Assembly (NCBI GenBank): GCA_026419785.1
Contig: JAODTK010003555.1
Coordinates: forward strand, 1,240,001 to 1,304,000
Direction: 5' to 3'
DNA: 64,000 bases
DNA from: Sclerodactyla briareus
Taxonomy: Eukaryota > Echinodermata > Holothuroidea > Dendrochirotida > Sclerodactylidae
A program made the position numbers and the translations under genes. A model generated the notes under the pieces. The model was given only the letters and a program-made list of their open reading frames with translations. It searched no databases and was not told where the DNA came from. Each line of letters starts with the position of its first letter. The stretch's first letter is position 1. This document shows positions 1 to 12,893 of this stretch, piece after piece.

Positions 1-2050
1 GACCCGGGGACGTTGGTCCGATTGGAAGATTGTAGTCAATTTTCATTAATTCGATTCGTGATTTTTCATACAGTTTGCGAATTCAATGCGAGGACGAAAG
101 CTTTCAATAAGGTGTTGAAGAGTCATAAATACCAACTTATTCTCGCAATTAGCACTGACAATTCAGTAAAACAAAGGCTTATTTTGGGGGTTGGGTAAGG
201 TGTGACGACTTTGAATTGCCGGATATCTGGGATTGTAGGTATGGGTGATTCGAGTGAGAAATTACGAATAGTCACATGTCAAAAAACATTTAAGTCTTCC
301 CATGCAACTGGCGAGTTAACCAATTAACCAAAATCTTGTTGGAATTTGCCTTTGGATTCAAATTTGTATATTCAGAAGGGATTTCTCGAATATTTGAGGT
401 TGGAATGGCTGAGACGTTTCAGAATTAACTTAATGTTATAATAAAAGTTGGGGTAAAAATTGCTATTTACTCAAAGTTTGGTTTTGGTCGTTTGGGTTGC
501 TCAAAGTGCGTGAAGCGAATTGCTTTACGCCTATAGGGGAAATCTGAAACAAAAATCTGATTTTTTTTTTTTTTTGGCGAATGGAAGATCTCTCATGGGG
601 ACATTGGTGTTGTACCTCTTCTGTCGATTCCGGGTGAACAACAAAATCCCCGGGTGACATTAAAAAACCCCCAAAAGCAAAAATTGATAAAAGTCAGGAA
701 ATTATTTTGAATCATTAATTGTGGATAGCGTCCCAGGTACAGGTCGTGTTTGACATATATACACACTGTATACAGTCACTACAGCTAGTGTATATGTATT
801 ATGGTGTTCGTGGACGGAATATACAGTAAAGTGGTATAGAAAAGTCAATAATTACAGAGTTGCCTCAGCCATTTTTCGACATTTTCTTTCGCACACGAGT
901 GATGGCAGCATGGAAATTATGAAATAAACATAATATTTGAAGACAGAAGGGTTTGTTCTCATTTGCCCTCATTTGCACGTCTGTGCAGGGGTTTGCTTTT
1001 TTTTGAGAACAGAGAGTCTTCTAGAGGTCTGCCTCAAAGTGTGACGAAGTGAATTACCCGCGGCAAGTTATATCAACAGGTACGGTAGGCCATTAAGGAC
1101 AACCGGATGTCATTATTTCATTTTTCATGACCATACAGGGTTCCACACCACCGAAATGCCAAAGGTATTAGACCTGCGTACAAATGCGGTGACCTAATGA
1201 TGTTATAGTAACCAGAGATTTCTAATTATATAGGAGTGGAAATTAATCACCTCTTTGCAAAGATCAATTCTACATAAAAAATTTTTTGGTGTGAATTATG
1301 AAGAAAAAAAAACACTACCATTTTTTAACCACACAAATATGAAAAAGGAGAACAAAACTGATGCCATAAAAGCAATGGAAATCTCTGTAATTTATTATTT
1401 TTCAAGAATTTTTCTGATATAATTTCTGTAAACTATACACATACATTATGAATGTGTTGTAGCAGTGGGTAGGAGGATCCTCCATTTCAATATTTACGAT
1501 TCATGCAATAGGTGAAAATCTCGAACACTGTTATATATCCAACAAGGGTGTGTGACGTCTATGAAAACAATTATTGAGCCCGTACCCCGGCATCAGCTAG
1601 CTGTTGCGACAACCAACAATTTTCGACCTCCGGCGAACACGGCCGGCCTAATGATGTTAATAGGATTTGGGCGGTCGCCCACGAGCGAAGTACGGTACCG
1701 ACAATGTCGATATCCGGACAATTTAGCCGCAGGAAATTCCCGATACACGCCGAGTGGACGCCGAGCCGATGTGCCACATTCTTTTGAAGAGGGTTTCGTG
1801 CCCACTGCCGATATATATCTACGGACTCATATAGGCGATATGCCGATATCTATCGCAGACTCATATAGGCGTCAGTGGGACACCGGCTCCTCAACACTAA
1901 TGGAGGGGGGCTGCAACTCCTGAGGAAGAAAATGAAATCACCATCATTCAACTACGAAAGCAGAAGAAAGTTTCGGAAATGTGCTACAAACGGCATTGAG
2001 TGGTTCAGACTTTGTCCAGCTGCCGGGAGCGCAGCTCTACAAGTCGTCCA
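1..2050. other. No recognisable gene
   Basis: AT-rich sequence with short accidental reading frames only. The longest (1,552-1,923, + strand, 123 codons) resembles no family I know and lacks convincing splice borders. Within it the 14-mer gactcatataggcg occurs twice about 37 bp apart (near 1,823 and 1,860), so it is probably local repeat sequence. Confidence 0.5.
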
Positions 2051-2054
2051 TGTC

Positions 2055-2145
2055 TCCCGTCCGTCCGTCCGTCCGTCGTTCGTTCGTGTTAGGTCGTTCG
2101 TTCGTTCGTTAGTTAGTCGTTAGTTAGTCCGTTCTGTTCGTCAGT
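2055..2145. repeat. Compound tetranucleotide microsatellite
   Basis: A run of CCGT units passes into CGTT units and then into AGTT/AGTC units. This looks like stepwise drift of one tetranucleotide tract. It is followed by a short unique-looking tail (cataacttctcaaccagg) that may belong to the same dispersed repeat. Confidence 0.85.
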
Positions 2146-2149
2146 TCAT

Positions 2150-4030
2150 CATAACTTCTCAACCAGGAATGCGATCAGGTTGAAACGTGCTAGGTGGATG
2201 AAGCTGCGGCTACTGGCTGGCTGAGTTACCGTATGTTTGCATAGTTGATTAGATTTTAATTGAGCTAATTTAATACACGAATTCCAATGGCAGTTGAGAC
2301 TCTCTGTGACAGTGTGAGAGATGTTTGTTTTTTTACATTACACCATCCTATGCCAGAGCAGTGTTTACCTTATGGTCAGCAAGTCATGGTATGCAGCCGA
2401 TGTGGAAATATTAAAACGATTGTCCAGGGGAAATGATTGTCTATCAACACATCTCGCTCTAGAATGTTGGCTGGGACCCAGGAAGAGAGTTGTGTCAAAT
2501 GTTGGGTTTTGTTTGGTATATGTAGCTTGATATACCGGCCTAGGAATGATTAAGTTGGGTACTTTGTGCTGGGCACTGACAGAAACTATAGGCCAATGTG
2601 GTCGACATGTTCCAAGCCATTTGAAGGTTATGGCGGATGTCAGTAAAGGTCAATTAAATATGAAAAAAACAAAACAAAAAGGGATTGGTGAAGAAAATGC
2701 AGTGTATCGACAGGAATCTTGCCGTCCGCAGATATCAAGACGTTTCGACTTGCGCTTGTTGTGATAATTCATAGACATACATGTCTGTAAGCAGAAGAAG
2801 AAAAAATGAAACGCGTCAGGAAATCTTCCCCCTTTGATGAAAAGGACAGTTTTCTTTTATCTAAACTTCCCAGGTTTGTACCCCCTTGACCATAAAATGA
2901 TTCAAAATAGGAGGGGTAGTCGTAAATCAGGGCATTTTTTCCTGAATAGACCCTATATGTAGCGTGTTAATGGTTAGATGGTTTTTCAATATCAGTAAAC
3001 AGGATGAAAAGAAAAGGTTTTCCTTGACGTGAGGATGGATTATATAAAGTACGGCTTTTTAGAGGCAAAAGTTCGGCATTTTAACTCTATATTTGTCAAA
3101 GTACATTTGGAAATTGAAATACTAGTTTCACATACTGGCCGAGGGATCTTGAATTTCGAAGAGTTTTACCATTTTCGGGCTCATCTCTCGAAGATTTCAA
3201 TTTGCCCAAATGTGTCCAAATTTAATGAAAATTAAAGTCCATGATAAACAAAAAGTAAACGGATATTTCAAAACAGGATCAACCTATGGTTCTTCTAATA
3301 CAATCCTGCCGGGGATGCTAACTCAGGTTTTTTCTTCCAACGAGGGGGGGGGGGTTTACATCCCCGTTCATGTGGTGGTACCAACCACGCAACATGCAGT
3401 ATGGTCCCCATTCTTAAGAGGCTTATGACCAGTTCGTAGCTTCTAGTGCGCAAATGCTCACCACAGAACAGTTTCATGGGAATATACGGAGATTCGGTCA
3501 GATACCACCCCCGCCGGCCCTCTTCCCAAGCATTATCGTTAACGGAAAAGAAAAAGTTAACGGCTTATTTTTTAAAAACAGTGCACCAACGTATTTGAAA
3601 GACTGTCCACCAATTCATCCGCATGTTTTTCAGATGTTATTGTTGATAAGTATGGGGAAATCTGAAAAAGTTTTGTGATGGCAGGATCGTAATTTTCGGC
3701 AGGGGAGTTTCGAAAGATCGTTCTGCACGATGTACAATCAACGTCAAACAGCCAGTGCATCCCTATGACCTTTGACCCAAACCGACAATATCATTTCAAT
3801 CAGTCATTAAATGTAAAAACTCCGAACGGGCTTAGTAAATTGTCTTCCAGCCCACGTGCGGGCGAAAAACGCGGCGAGCGACGTTTGCATGACGTCACGA
3901 CGAGAAACCGCCCAAAAATGTAGTTCACAACGGCTAATTATGAGATTACATACCCCGTTGTCTTCATCACTATGAATACCGTCAATACACAACATAAAAT
4001 CGTAGACCGTCGGACGGTTTTTGGTCGTGA
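2150..4030. other. No recognisable gene
   Basis: Only short open frames on both strands. A run of G lies near 3,346-3,355. Around 3,845-3,930 (minus strand) is one copy of a small dispersed repeat centred on TGACGTCA, related to sequences near 11.43, 19.08 and 24.21 kb. Confidence 0.5.
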
Positions 4031-7000
4031 CTTCCTTGCAACAGCACCGTCCATTTTTTTTATTCCTTGGAAGCGAAGGTCCCCATGAATGTATGCAGTC
4101 ACGCGTGGCGAGTGTAAATGTGGTGTATGTGTGTAAGTGGTAATGTTAAACGCCTACCTTGTAATCAGCTAGTCCAACATGCCTGGCTGTATCAAGTCAT
4201 CAACCGTCCATTTTTTTATCCTTGGACGGGAAGGCTGAGATCTTGCAGTCACGCGTGGCGCGTGTGTGTGGTCCTGTAACGAACGCCGACCTGTAATCAG
4301 GCTAAGTCCGACATGCCTGGTTGGATCACGTTCAAACAAACTTGGATGGGGTGTGCTTTCCCTGAGAATAACATGACGCATTATTGTTGTATGAGTAGGG
4401 GGGTCAATTTTTTGCAAAAAATGGAAACGTGTGAAATTATGGGTATTTTGGTCAACTTTTACCTGTAATCATGTATGTCAAACATCCTGGTGGGATCAAG
4501 TTTAAACTTGTGGGTGTGTTTCCATGATAGTACATGACCGCTATTTAATTGTTGTATGGGTAGTGGATCAATTTTGGGCAAAAGTGGTAACCTTTTAAAT
4601 TTCTGTATTTTGGGCACTTTTACCTGGTAATCAGAAAGTCCAACATGCCTATGGGATCAATTTCCAATTTGGTGCGTGTGCTCCTAGGTACATGAACGCT
4701 TATTATATTGTTGTATGAGTTGGGTCGAATTTTTGGTCAATATGGAAACTTTTGAAGTTCTGGTATTTTGGTCACTTTTACCTTGTAATCAGGCTATGTC
4801 AAAACCTTCCTGGTGGGATCAAGTTTAACTTGGGTGGGTGTTTTTCCCATGATAGTACAGACTCTATTTATTGTTGTATGGGTTAGGGGTCATATATTGG
4901 GCAAAAAGTGGAACTTGTAAAATTCTGGTATTTTGGGCACTTTTACCTGTAATCAGGCAAAGTCCAACAGCCTAGTGGGATCAAGTTCAAACTTGGTGGG
5001 TGTCTTCCATGATGAGTACATGACCGCTATTTATTGTTATGAGTTGGGGTCAATTTTGGGCAAAAGTGGTAACTTGTAAAGTTCTGGTATTATTGTCCAC
5101 TTTTACCTTTATCAGCTATTTCAACATGCCTGGTGGATCAATTTAAACTTGGTGGGTGTGTTTCCATGATGATCTACAGACCTCTTATTTATGTTGTATG
5201 GGTAGTGGTCAATATGGGCAAAAAGCGGAAACTTGTAAAATTCTGGTATTTTGGGCACTTTTAATTAACCTTGTAATCAGGCAAAGTCCAACAGCCCTAG
5301 TGGGAATAAGTTCAAACTTGGTGGTTGTGCGTCCCATGATGAGTAATGAACCTATTTATTGTTTATGATTTGTGTCAATTTTGGGTCAATAAGTGGAATT
5401 GTTAAATTCTTTGGTATTTTGGGCACTTTTTCCCTTGTTTCAGGTATGTCAAACATGCCTGTGGGTTTAAGTTCAACTAGTGGGTGGTGCTTCCCATGTG
5501 ATTACATGAAACCTATTATATTGTTGAATGGGTAGGGGTCAATTTAGGAAAGAAGTGGAAACCTGTAAAAGTTCTGGTGTGTTGGGCAATTTTACCTTTT
5601 TGTTTTTTTTTTTACCTTGTAATTCAGCAACGTCCAACATGCCTTTTGGTTCAAGTTCCAACGCAGTGGGTGTGCTTCCCCTGGTGAGTACATGAACGCT
5701 ATTATCGTGTGGTGGTAGGGGTCGATTTGGTGCAAAAAATTGAAACCTGAAATTCTGGTATTTTGGGCAATTTTACCATTGAATCAGGCAACGTCCACCA
5801 TGCCTGGTGGTATCAAGTTCAACGTAGTGGGTGTGCTTCCATGTTGAGTACTGCACGCTATTTATTGTTGTATGGGTGGGTGGGGTCGCTGTGTGTGGGG
5901 CACAAGGTGAAACTGGGTCTGTGTGTAAGTCTGGATTTTGGGCACATTTTCCCTTGTACTCATGCCAAAGTCCAACCTGCCTTGGGGGATCGAAGTTCAA
6001 ACTGGTGGGTGTGCTTCCCATTATGAGGACCTGAACGCTATTTATCTGTTTGTAATGAGTGGGGGGTCATTGGGGCAAAAAGTGGAAACGTTGTAAATGC
6101 TGGTATTTTGGGCAATTTTACGCTTGTAATCAGCAACGTCCAACATGCCTTGTGGTCAAGTTCAAAACGTAGTGGTGTGTCCCATGGTGATACATGAACC
6201 TAGTTATTGTTGATGGGTAGGGGTCAATTTGGGGCAAAAAGTGGAAATTTGTCCAAATTCTGGTATTTTGGGCACTTTTACCTTGTAATCAGCAAGAATC
6301 CAACATTCCTGGTGGGACTAAGTTCAAACTTGGTGGATCTGCTTCCCATGATGAGGACATGACGCTATTTATTGTTGTATGAGAGGGTCAATTTGGGGCA
6401 AAAATTGGAACTTGTAAAATTCTTGTATTTTGGGCACTTTTACCTTGTAATCAGGCAAAGGTCCAACATGCCTGGTGGTATTAAGTTCACAACGTATGGG
6501 TGTGCCTTTCCCCTGGTTATACATGAACGCTATTTATTGTTTGTTGGTTAGGAGTCAATTTTGGGCAAAAATAACTTGTATTCTGGTATTTTGGTCAATT
6601 TTAACCTTGTAAGTCAGGTGTCCAACATGCCTGGCTGTATCAGTCGACACCGTCCATTTTTTATCCGTGACGGGATTCCCGAGGATCTATGCAGTCACGC
6701 GTGGCGTGTGTAATGTGTGTCTGTGACCGCCGACCTTGTAATCAGCTTAGTCCGACATGCCTGTCTGGATCAGTTCAAACTCGAACTCGGTGGTGTAATA
6801 TTCCCCATGATTGAGTACAATACATGATTAATCCTATGTAGTACTCAGGGCTAAATCCAACCTGCCTGGCCTGGATCACGTTAAAAATTTGGTAGGTGTG
6901 CTTCCCATGATGAGTCATGAACGCTATTCATTGTTTGTATGAGTTGAGGTCACTTTTGGGCAAAAGTGGAAACCCTTTGGGCACTTTTTACCTTGTAATC

Positions 7001-7180
7001 AGCCAAGGTCCAACATGCCTGCTCTACAAGTTCAAACTTCAGTGGGTGTGGTGCTCCCATGATGCAGCAACATGATGCTTATTTATTTTTTTGTTTAGGG
7101 TCAAATTTTGGGGAAAGTGGGAATTCTGGTATTTTTGGCAGACCTACTTTTTTATACCTTGTAATCAGGCATTTCAACCT
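4030..7180 (+). repeat. Degenerate ~165-bp tandem array, about 19-20 copies
   Basis: Each unit carries the same ordered words: a 'cacttttaccttgtaatcag' start, 'gtccaacatgcctgg', 'gatcaagttcaaacttgg', 'cttcccatgatgagtacatg', 'ctatttattgttgtatg', 'ggtcaattttgggcaaaa', then 'ttctggtattttgg'. Units begin roughly every 160-170 bp from about 4,150 to 7,160. A second module, 'gcagtcacgcgtggcg' preceded by 'ccgtccatttttt', occurs near 4,040-4,110, 4,200-4,260 and 6,645-6,705, hinting at higher-order structure. Copies differ mostly by one- or two-base gaps rather than substitutions. No long reading frame is maintained, so this is a non-coding minisatellite or intronic array. Confidence 0.9.
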
Positions 7181-8530
7181 ACCTGCTGGTCATAAACATG
7201 CCTATTAAACATTATTGGTTGTGGATCTCAGTTTAAGCATAGACTCTGGTGTTTAGGGAAATTATAACTGAACACACACCATGCCGTTGTTTCAAGGAAT
7301 CACTAGCTTTTGGCTTCTTCTGGTTCTCAGTATCAGAGACGACATACATTGGTATGACTCGACAGGAATTGCTTTTAAAGCACACTCAGAGTCTGAATCT
7401 TAGATAGAATCTTACCCTCGGGTTATATGGCACTGGGGCCCTCCTTAGTTAGGACTAACTACAATCGCCTTTTGGACCAACTGTAAACCGTTGCTATTAT
7501 GACAGGCAGATGGATGGATACCGTAATAAATTGGGGGCGAGCTGCGCGTCTGTATCACTGGTTGGCATCCGAATGTAAAAATTGGCGTGATCTCCGCTAT
7601 TATCTTCTGTTGCGAGGTCTTATGTGCTATTTGTCTGTACTCTACACGCATCGCCGCACATTAGGAAACCACCTTTTAGAATTCCGGTGGTTCCCCTCCC
7701 CTAGTCCACATGCGATAAATTATCGGTCAGCAAACAGCGAGTCGCTTTGATCACCTCTCAATGTTAACAATTTCAGAATAACAAATACGGGAAGAATCGA
7801 AAACAGGTAACGCCGAACGTCGATGCTTGGTCGGGACTGCGGCGTGACTTTTCATTCACAGTAAACCTGCTCCAAAGTATACAAACTAACTTTGAATGAA
7901 CAAAGTTCAAGCCTTTCGGGCCTAATCGGGTTTTCGCTAAAATCTCCCCCTGTCCCAATCGTAAGAGGGTCCGGGGCGGGGAGAGACACGGGGCGTCATG
8001 TACGACCCCCCCCCCTCCTCCCTTGCGGGGAACGTCCATTGACTACCCAGTACTTTTTTATGGATCAATACCACCCCTACCCCACCCCCCCACCCCACCT
8101 TACTTTTTTTCACATAAGTGTCTGCGGTTGAGTGGCCTAAGGGGAGTCTTGATCGAAGCACCTACTACAATGAAGCAACACATCTTCCTTTGTGGCCGCC
8201 ACGGATACTGGCCACCACTCCCCCACTGAGTGTTGGCAGTAATCCATTCATGGTTGTGGTCAAGGAAGAATTCGAAGACACTATTGGACAGGCATATGCG
8301 TTAGATTATGTCTAGCTACTGTTACTTTACAAGCATTTCATCTCAAACCTGCTCCACTATGGAATTAAAAGTTCCACAGCCCTGTCGATGTAGTGGAGTG
8401 GTCATTACGTCCCACTCCGGGGACATTTGATGTTGGTGTCGTCCACGCTTTTCCTTGGTTTCTTTCACTTTGAACTCTCTAACACTCTTCCCATGGACCT
8501 TTCAGCTTCACAGATATTACCAATATTCAT
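7180..8530. other. No recognisable gene
   Basis: An 83-codon frame at 7,499-7,750 (+) has no family resemblance I can name. Poly-C-rich stretches lie at about 8,006-8,030 and 8,080-8,100. No splice-bounded coding block is evident. Confidence 0.45.
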
Positions 8531-8534
8531 CGGA

Positions 8535-8760
8535 ACAAGTCACGCACTCCAACAATCCCGCGGGAGTATAGGGCAGCAGCTATCAGCATGTTGTATTCAG
8601 GAACCTCACATGTACCCTTCGCACCTGGGTGGAGTGAGGTAATTGATGTAAAAGTAAATCTGTCTAAGGCACACCGTTGTGGGCTCGACCCCACGATCTT
8701 TGGATTACTAGTCTGAGTCCTGAGTGAAGTAAAGCTACAGGTGTCCTGACAAAAGTGACG
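8535..8760 (-). mobile_element. Decayed tRNA-derived SINE relic
   Basis: The segment shares order and wording with 48,165-48,400: an 'acaatcccg-gagtata' block, a 'cacctgggtggagtgagg' block, then a tRNA-like head read on the minus strand. The head's B-box-like GGGTCGAGCCC corresponds to + strand gggctcgacccc near 8,680. Both copies are old and gapped. The family name is unknown to me. Confidence 0.5.
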
Positions 8761-8764
8761 CCCT

Positions 8765-11541
8765 TTCAGGTCTCCGAAGCCAAATGTGCACATTCCGCCT
8801 GATTTTCTAGATATGGTAACAAACTAAACTTGGTGGATGTGGATTTTAGTTGGAACCTTTCATCATTGAACAAATGTAATTTCACCCTCCACCCGTTAAA
8901 CGTTAGCAGTTTACTACCCGCCAGCCGATATCAGTTTAAGCATTCCGGTGCGAATATAAAATGAGGGAAGAGGAACGACGCTGTTTCTTCTGATGACGCC
9001 TCACTGAACAAAACGTTCCAAGATCACGTATCCTGGAATTGTTCTTCTTATGACTATATAAATAAGTGACGATGTACTGTAATCTACGTACGCTTTCTGC
9101 AAGTCGTAGCCATGTACACGTCAGCCAGGCTAACTTGCTTTCCGACCGTTGCTGACAGAGGGTATTACCTCTCTAACACGTGACGTTAATTGCAGTGGCG
9201 TGCCCAGGGGGTGGGGTCGAAACCCCCCCCCCGCCCATGATCTTGCAACTATCAAGACGTTTTTTTTTCAATTATAAAAGATCGAACACTCTGCACCGTA
9301 CGTACAGGTATTCGGTCAGCTTTTGCTAGGGAGGCAGCATCTAAACTTTTGAAACAATGTTTCAGTGATTTGCTTTTGGAAGTGGGGGGGCTTTTAGTTA
9401 AATTCAACATAAAACCAAATAGGATTTCTGAATGGGTGGATTGACCGAAAATATCTCGAAAATTCCATGACGGAAAGCCCCCCGCCTTCGGCGATCCCCG
9501 GTTTCGCTGATATACCAACAAACGAAAACGTGCAATCTCGCCTCAACAGACCAGCAATGAATTTATGGGGGATTTTTCTTTTCGTGCAGCTGCAAGCGAG
9601 ATGAACTATAACCGTAATCGTTTAAATGGGCCTCCGCTGCCTAAGCTGTGAAGTAAAGCAATCAAGGCCAATCCTTAGGCTATGAGTAATCCATGATCCT
9701 ACCACATGTCTACTGTTCGACCTTGGTTTGCCAGCTTTCGCTCGTCCAAGGTGGGGTTGGACATTCTACAACAGACCAACCATAGCGATGTGATCTAGCC
9801 CTCGTAGCCTTGACACGGCGATGACTGTTGGAGTGCACGATCCAGCTAAATTATCGAAATTCAACCTCTAGACTAAAACCTTTCGCCCAGATGCTGTTAT
9901 TCGGTGATCGGGTTAACACATACGGTAAACCCCGAGGCGAGAGCTTGAACGACGGCAGTTTTAGCACCGATTCTCAGTTAGCAGAAGCGGGATCATTTAG
10001 AGAGCTAGGCCTAACACCATGATGGAGATGGGAGCACGTCCGACAGAGGAAAGGGTGCCGTCCGAGGTGGAGAATAGGCGATACAACAGTAGGGAGATTG
10101 ATTCAATGTTTTTCGCTATAGCTACTTTTTGAAGTCAGTGATACGTGGACGATTGTCTTAGAATGTGATGTAATGGTTACTTTCTTAAACATAACACTGA
10201 AACTTGAAGATGAGAATGTTGTTTTGCTGAGGCTTTCAAAGACGCTACATCGTCTCGCAACTCCCGGCGAGTACTGGACGGTTCCATTTATATGACGACA
10301 CGACAGACCGTTCCACAGTATTCCGGAAATAATTATGCCTTACATGTCATTGTAACATTAACGCATAACGGAACTATGTCAAAGGCCAACGTACTTTTTG
10401 AGGTCAATGGGGCTCCTACAGTTAACACAAATTTCCGCTAACGGTAAACAAACTCCGGATATAGACCTTTTAGGTTTGTATTGGGATCAAAATACGTCGG
10501 GATAATGATAACTACCTAAAATCATATTACAAGCTATAATCCCCCATAATAATCACATGTCTCGTCCATTAGACTGGCCATTATAATTTGACAACGTTCC
10601 GGGTATTTTTGAAAACTAGGCTCGCTTGCCTCGCGCAGGTCAATTTGACTTGCCAAAATTATATGCCTCTCTATTTCAAGTTAACTTGTATTGTGGAATT
10701 TAATTCGGTAATTCGGCTGACCCTAACTATACAAACATGCACCCAATCGAAATGTTTAGGCGGTAACATTAAACATTATATAGTGATGAACATGTCTAAT
10801 AACTACTGTACTATCAATATGTGCTGCGCTGAGCGCCGAATGAATATTACAAATATCGGTTAGCAACCCCATGCCATGGGACGCCGTGGGAACACATTCT
10901 CTGAGTGCGCTTTTTCTATTCGATTTTCTGTTTGGCCCTAAAAACTGCCGTCTGTTCCCATTGTCCAATCATAATAAGTTTTACATAGGCAGCTAGACCA
11001 CAAGGGCTCTCTATAGAACAGTTTTTTAAACTGGATCAATAGACTACGGAGTTTTCCAATGATCGCAATTCTTGTACACCGACACTGCCTGAAATTTGTG
11101 AAATTTTACCGATTCTCTATTGAGAATTCATTCGAAATAATTTTTTCAGTCGAAAAACGCCGTCGGTTCCTGAAGAAATATCGCTTCGAATTGGACATGA
11201 TGTGAAAGAGTGGAATATCCTCTTTCAGTATGAATAAACTGGAGTGATAGCTTACAGCGTTACAGAGTTATTGTAATTCTAACGAAAAATTTGTGTCCGT
11301 AAAAAATGTATGGAAGGACACATGAACATACATGTTTGGTTTGTAGCCTAACAGCAAAAGGCGCGGTTAGTTCCGTTATGTTTTAGGCCGAATTGCATTC
11401 GGATTGCCGACGAGGATATTTTCCATCGTGACGTCATGCAGGAGTCTCTGTCGCTTTTTCGCCAGTTGCTAATAGAGACATTTCTTCTTTAAATTAGTCA
11501 ACTTCGAAAAATGTCTACCCTCGTCTGCTCATTGACGCGTT
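8765..11541. other. No gene; transposon-end fragments
   Basis: A typical hAT-style left end, cagtggcgtgcccagggg, starts near 9,193, but I cannot pair it with a right end. The TGACGTCA-centred dispersed repeat has a copy at about 11,421-11,470. Otherwise only short frames are present, such as 10,588-10,863 (91 codons), with no recognisable product. Confidence 0.45.
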
Positions 11542-11932
11542 AGGCTGGGATTCCATAGATGCGTATGCGTGTCCGGGATGGATGTGCAAATCACCATTTA
11601 CGAAGAAGAACGTTTGTTTCAGAAAGAAAACACTATACGTATATGCGAAAAGACTATAAAAAGACAGCAGCCTATGCATATTGCCGTTGCGTGGCTTTTT
11701 TTTTTTTTTTTTTACCGGAGATATTCCATAGAATTCATTCGCGGTGATACGCATCCGCGTACGCATTGGTACATGTGCTCATTTCGCCTATTCAGCGTTG
11801 GTTCGCTTCATTTATGAATTTTGGGCTTCTGTGGAACCAATATCTGTCTTTGCAAACTATATAGAACATATTCAAACACTATCCCCCGCTCAGTTCACGT
11901 AAATTGGCGATTTTTCTATGGAATCCTAGCCT
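11542..11932 (+). mobile_element. 391-bp TIR element (MITE), copy 1
   Basis: Begins with ggctgggattccatagatgc and ends with the inverted form, ctatggaatcctagcc. TTA lies on both sides, which would fit a PIF/Harbinger-type target duplication, but the other copies do not confirm it. Internal landmarks shared with copies 2 and 3 are 'gtttcagaaagaaaacact', 'atacgcat..gtacgcattg', 'atttcgcctattcag' and 'tctgtggaaccaatatc'. No transposase is encoded; a T-run lies near 11,696-11,713. Confidence 0.85.
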
Positions 11933-11980
11933 TAATATATGTTTCAGGAGAGAAAAGATACTTTGCCTTAATTTATAAAT

Positions 11981-12371
11981 GATATTCCATAGATGCGTAT
12001 GCGTGTCCGGTACGCAAGTGAAAAAATCGCCAATTTACTGAGCGAGGGGAAATGTCTGAATATGTCATATACAGTTTGCGAAGATTGATATTGGTTCCAC
12101 AGAGGCAAGTTTCTTAAATTAAGGCAACCAACACTGAATAGGCGAAATGAGCACCTGTAACAATGCGTATATGGATGCGTATCCTGTAAAGGGAATTCTA
12201 TGGATCTCTTCCGATAAAGCCAAACACGACAGTATGCACGGGCTGCTGCATTTTCATAGTCTTTTCATAACTTACAGTGTTTTCTCTCCTGAAACAGACG
12301 TTCGTTATCGTAAATATTTAATTTCCACATCCAGCCCGGATACGCATCCGCATTTATGGAATCCCGGCCTT
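11981..12371 (-). mobile_element. TIR element (MITE), copy 2, inverted relative to copy 1
   Basis: The reverse complement follows copy 1 along nearly its whole length, from 'ccataaatgcggatgcgtat' to 'acgcatctatggaatatc'. Only about 48 bp separate the two copies, and that spacer contains 'tttcaggagagaaaag', a piece of the element's interior. The pair therefore forms a large imperfect inverted repeat (about 830 bp in all). It could be two insertions or one rearranged insertion. Confidence 0.85.
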
Positions 12372-12622
12372 GCGATGAAACGATGCGGAAATATATGACA
12401 TGTACTTATGTGGAACGCGAATTGGGCAATCATCATGCTTAGTCCAGGCAAGGTATTATTTATATATATTCTTTACCACTGGGGGAGGGAGGTTAGCCAC
12501 ACCATAAATGACAATCATTGCTTCGAACCCCCCCCCCTCAACTTGTTTTGACCCCTCTCGCCAACACGCGGTTACGCCCTTGACCTCCACGCTTATCGTT
12601 GCCGCATTCTTACTTGGCGCAG
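12372..12622. other. Spacer with hAT-like end fragment
   Basis: Contains an accgggagg-like G run, a C run at 12,529-12,537 and a 'ggttacgcccttga' stretch resembling the right end of hAT-style elements. It closes with a pyrimidine-rich tract leading into the acceptor-like cag at 12,620-12,622. Confidence 0.4.
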
Positions 12623-12746
12623 ATCTTGATGTTGAGTTCAAGAGAAAGGAGAGAAGGAGATCCTGTATGACCAACTGCCTCATCATCCTCTCAGCGGCTC
12701 TGGTCAGCGTGGTCATCGTTGTCACCATCTCACTCAACGTTCACAG
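12623..12746 (+). CDS. Candidate internal exon encoding a transmembrane segment
   Basis: A 124-nt block lies between an acceptor-like 'ttcttacttggcgcag' and a donor-like 'ttcacag|gtgcaa'. The translation starts with a charged stretch (DLDVEFKRKERRRS) and continues into about 20 hydrophobic residues (CLIILSAALVSVVIVVTISL). Basic residues followed by a single hydrophobic helix are typical of the cytoplasmic side of a type II membrane protein. Base composition is less AT-rich than the flanks. I cannot name the family, and no partner exon is recognised nearby. The surrounding open frame runs on into a (GT)n tract, giving a spurious Cys-Val tail, so the exon borders rather than the frame define the call. 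Confidence 0.4.
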
Positions 12747-12822
12747 GTGCAAAGTAGCTAGTCGCTATGTTCCACAGATATTTGCAGTAGGCAAGGGGAA
12801 TGTATGCAGTCATTCAGGCGTA

Positions 12823-12836
12823 GGTGTGTGTGTGTG

Positions 12837-12888
<52 letters not shown>

Positions 12889-12893
12889 TGTTG
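12823..12893. repeat. (GT)n microsatellite
   Basis: About 70 bp of almost uninterrupted GT dinucleotides with a few C or A interruptions. Cys-Val-rich reading frames across it are artefacts. Confidence 0.97.

Noticed and set aside
4030-7180. CRISPR-like array
   Set aside because: Units are ~165 bp, contiguous and degenerate, without unique spacers; the window is eukaryotic.
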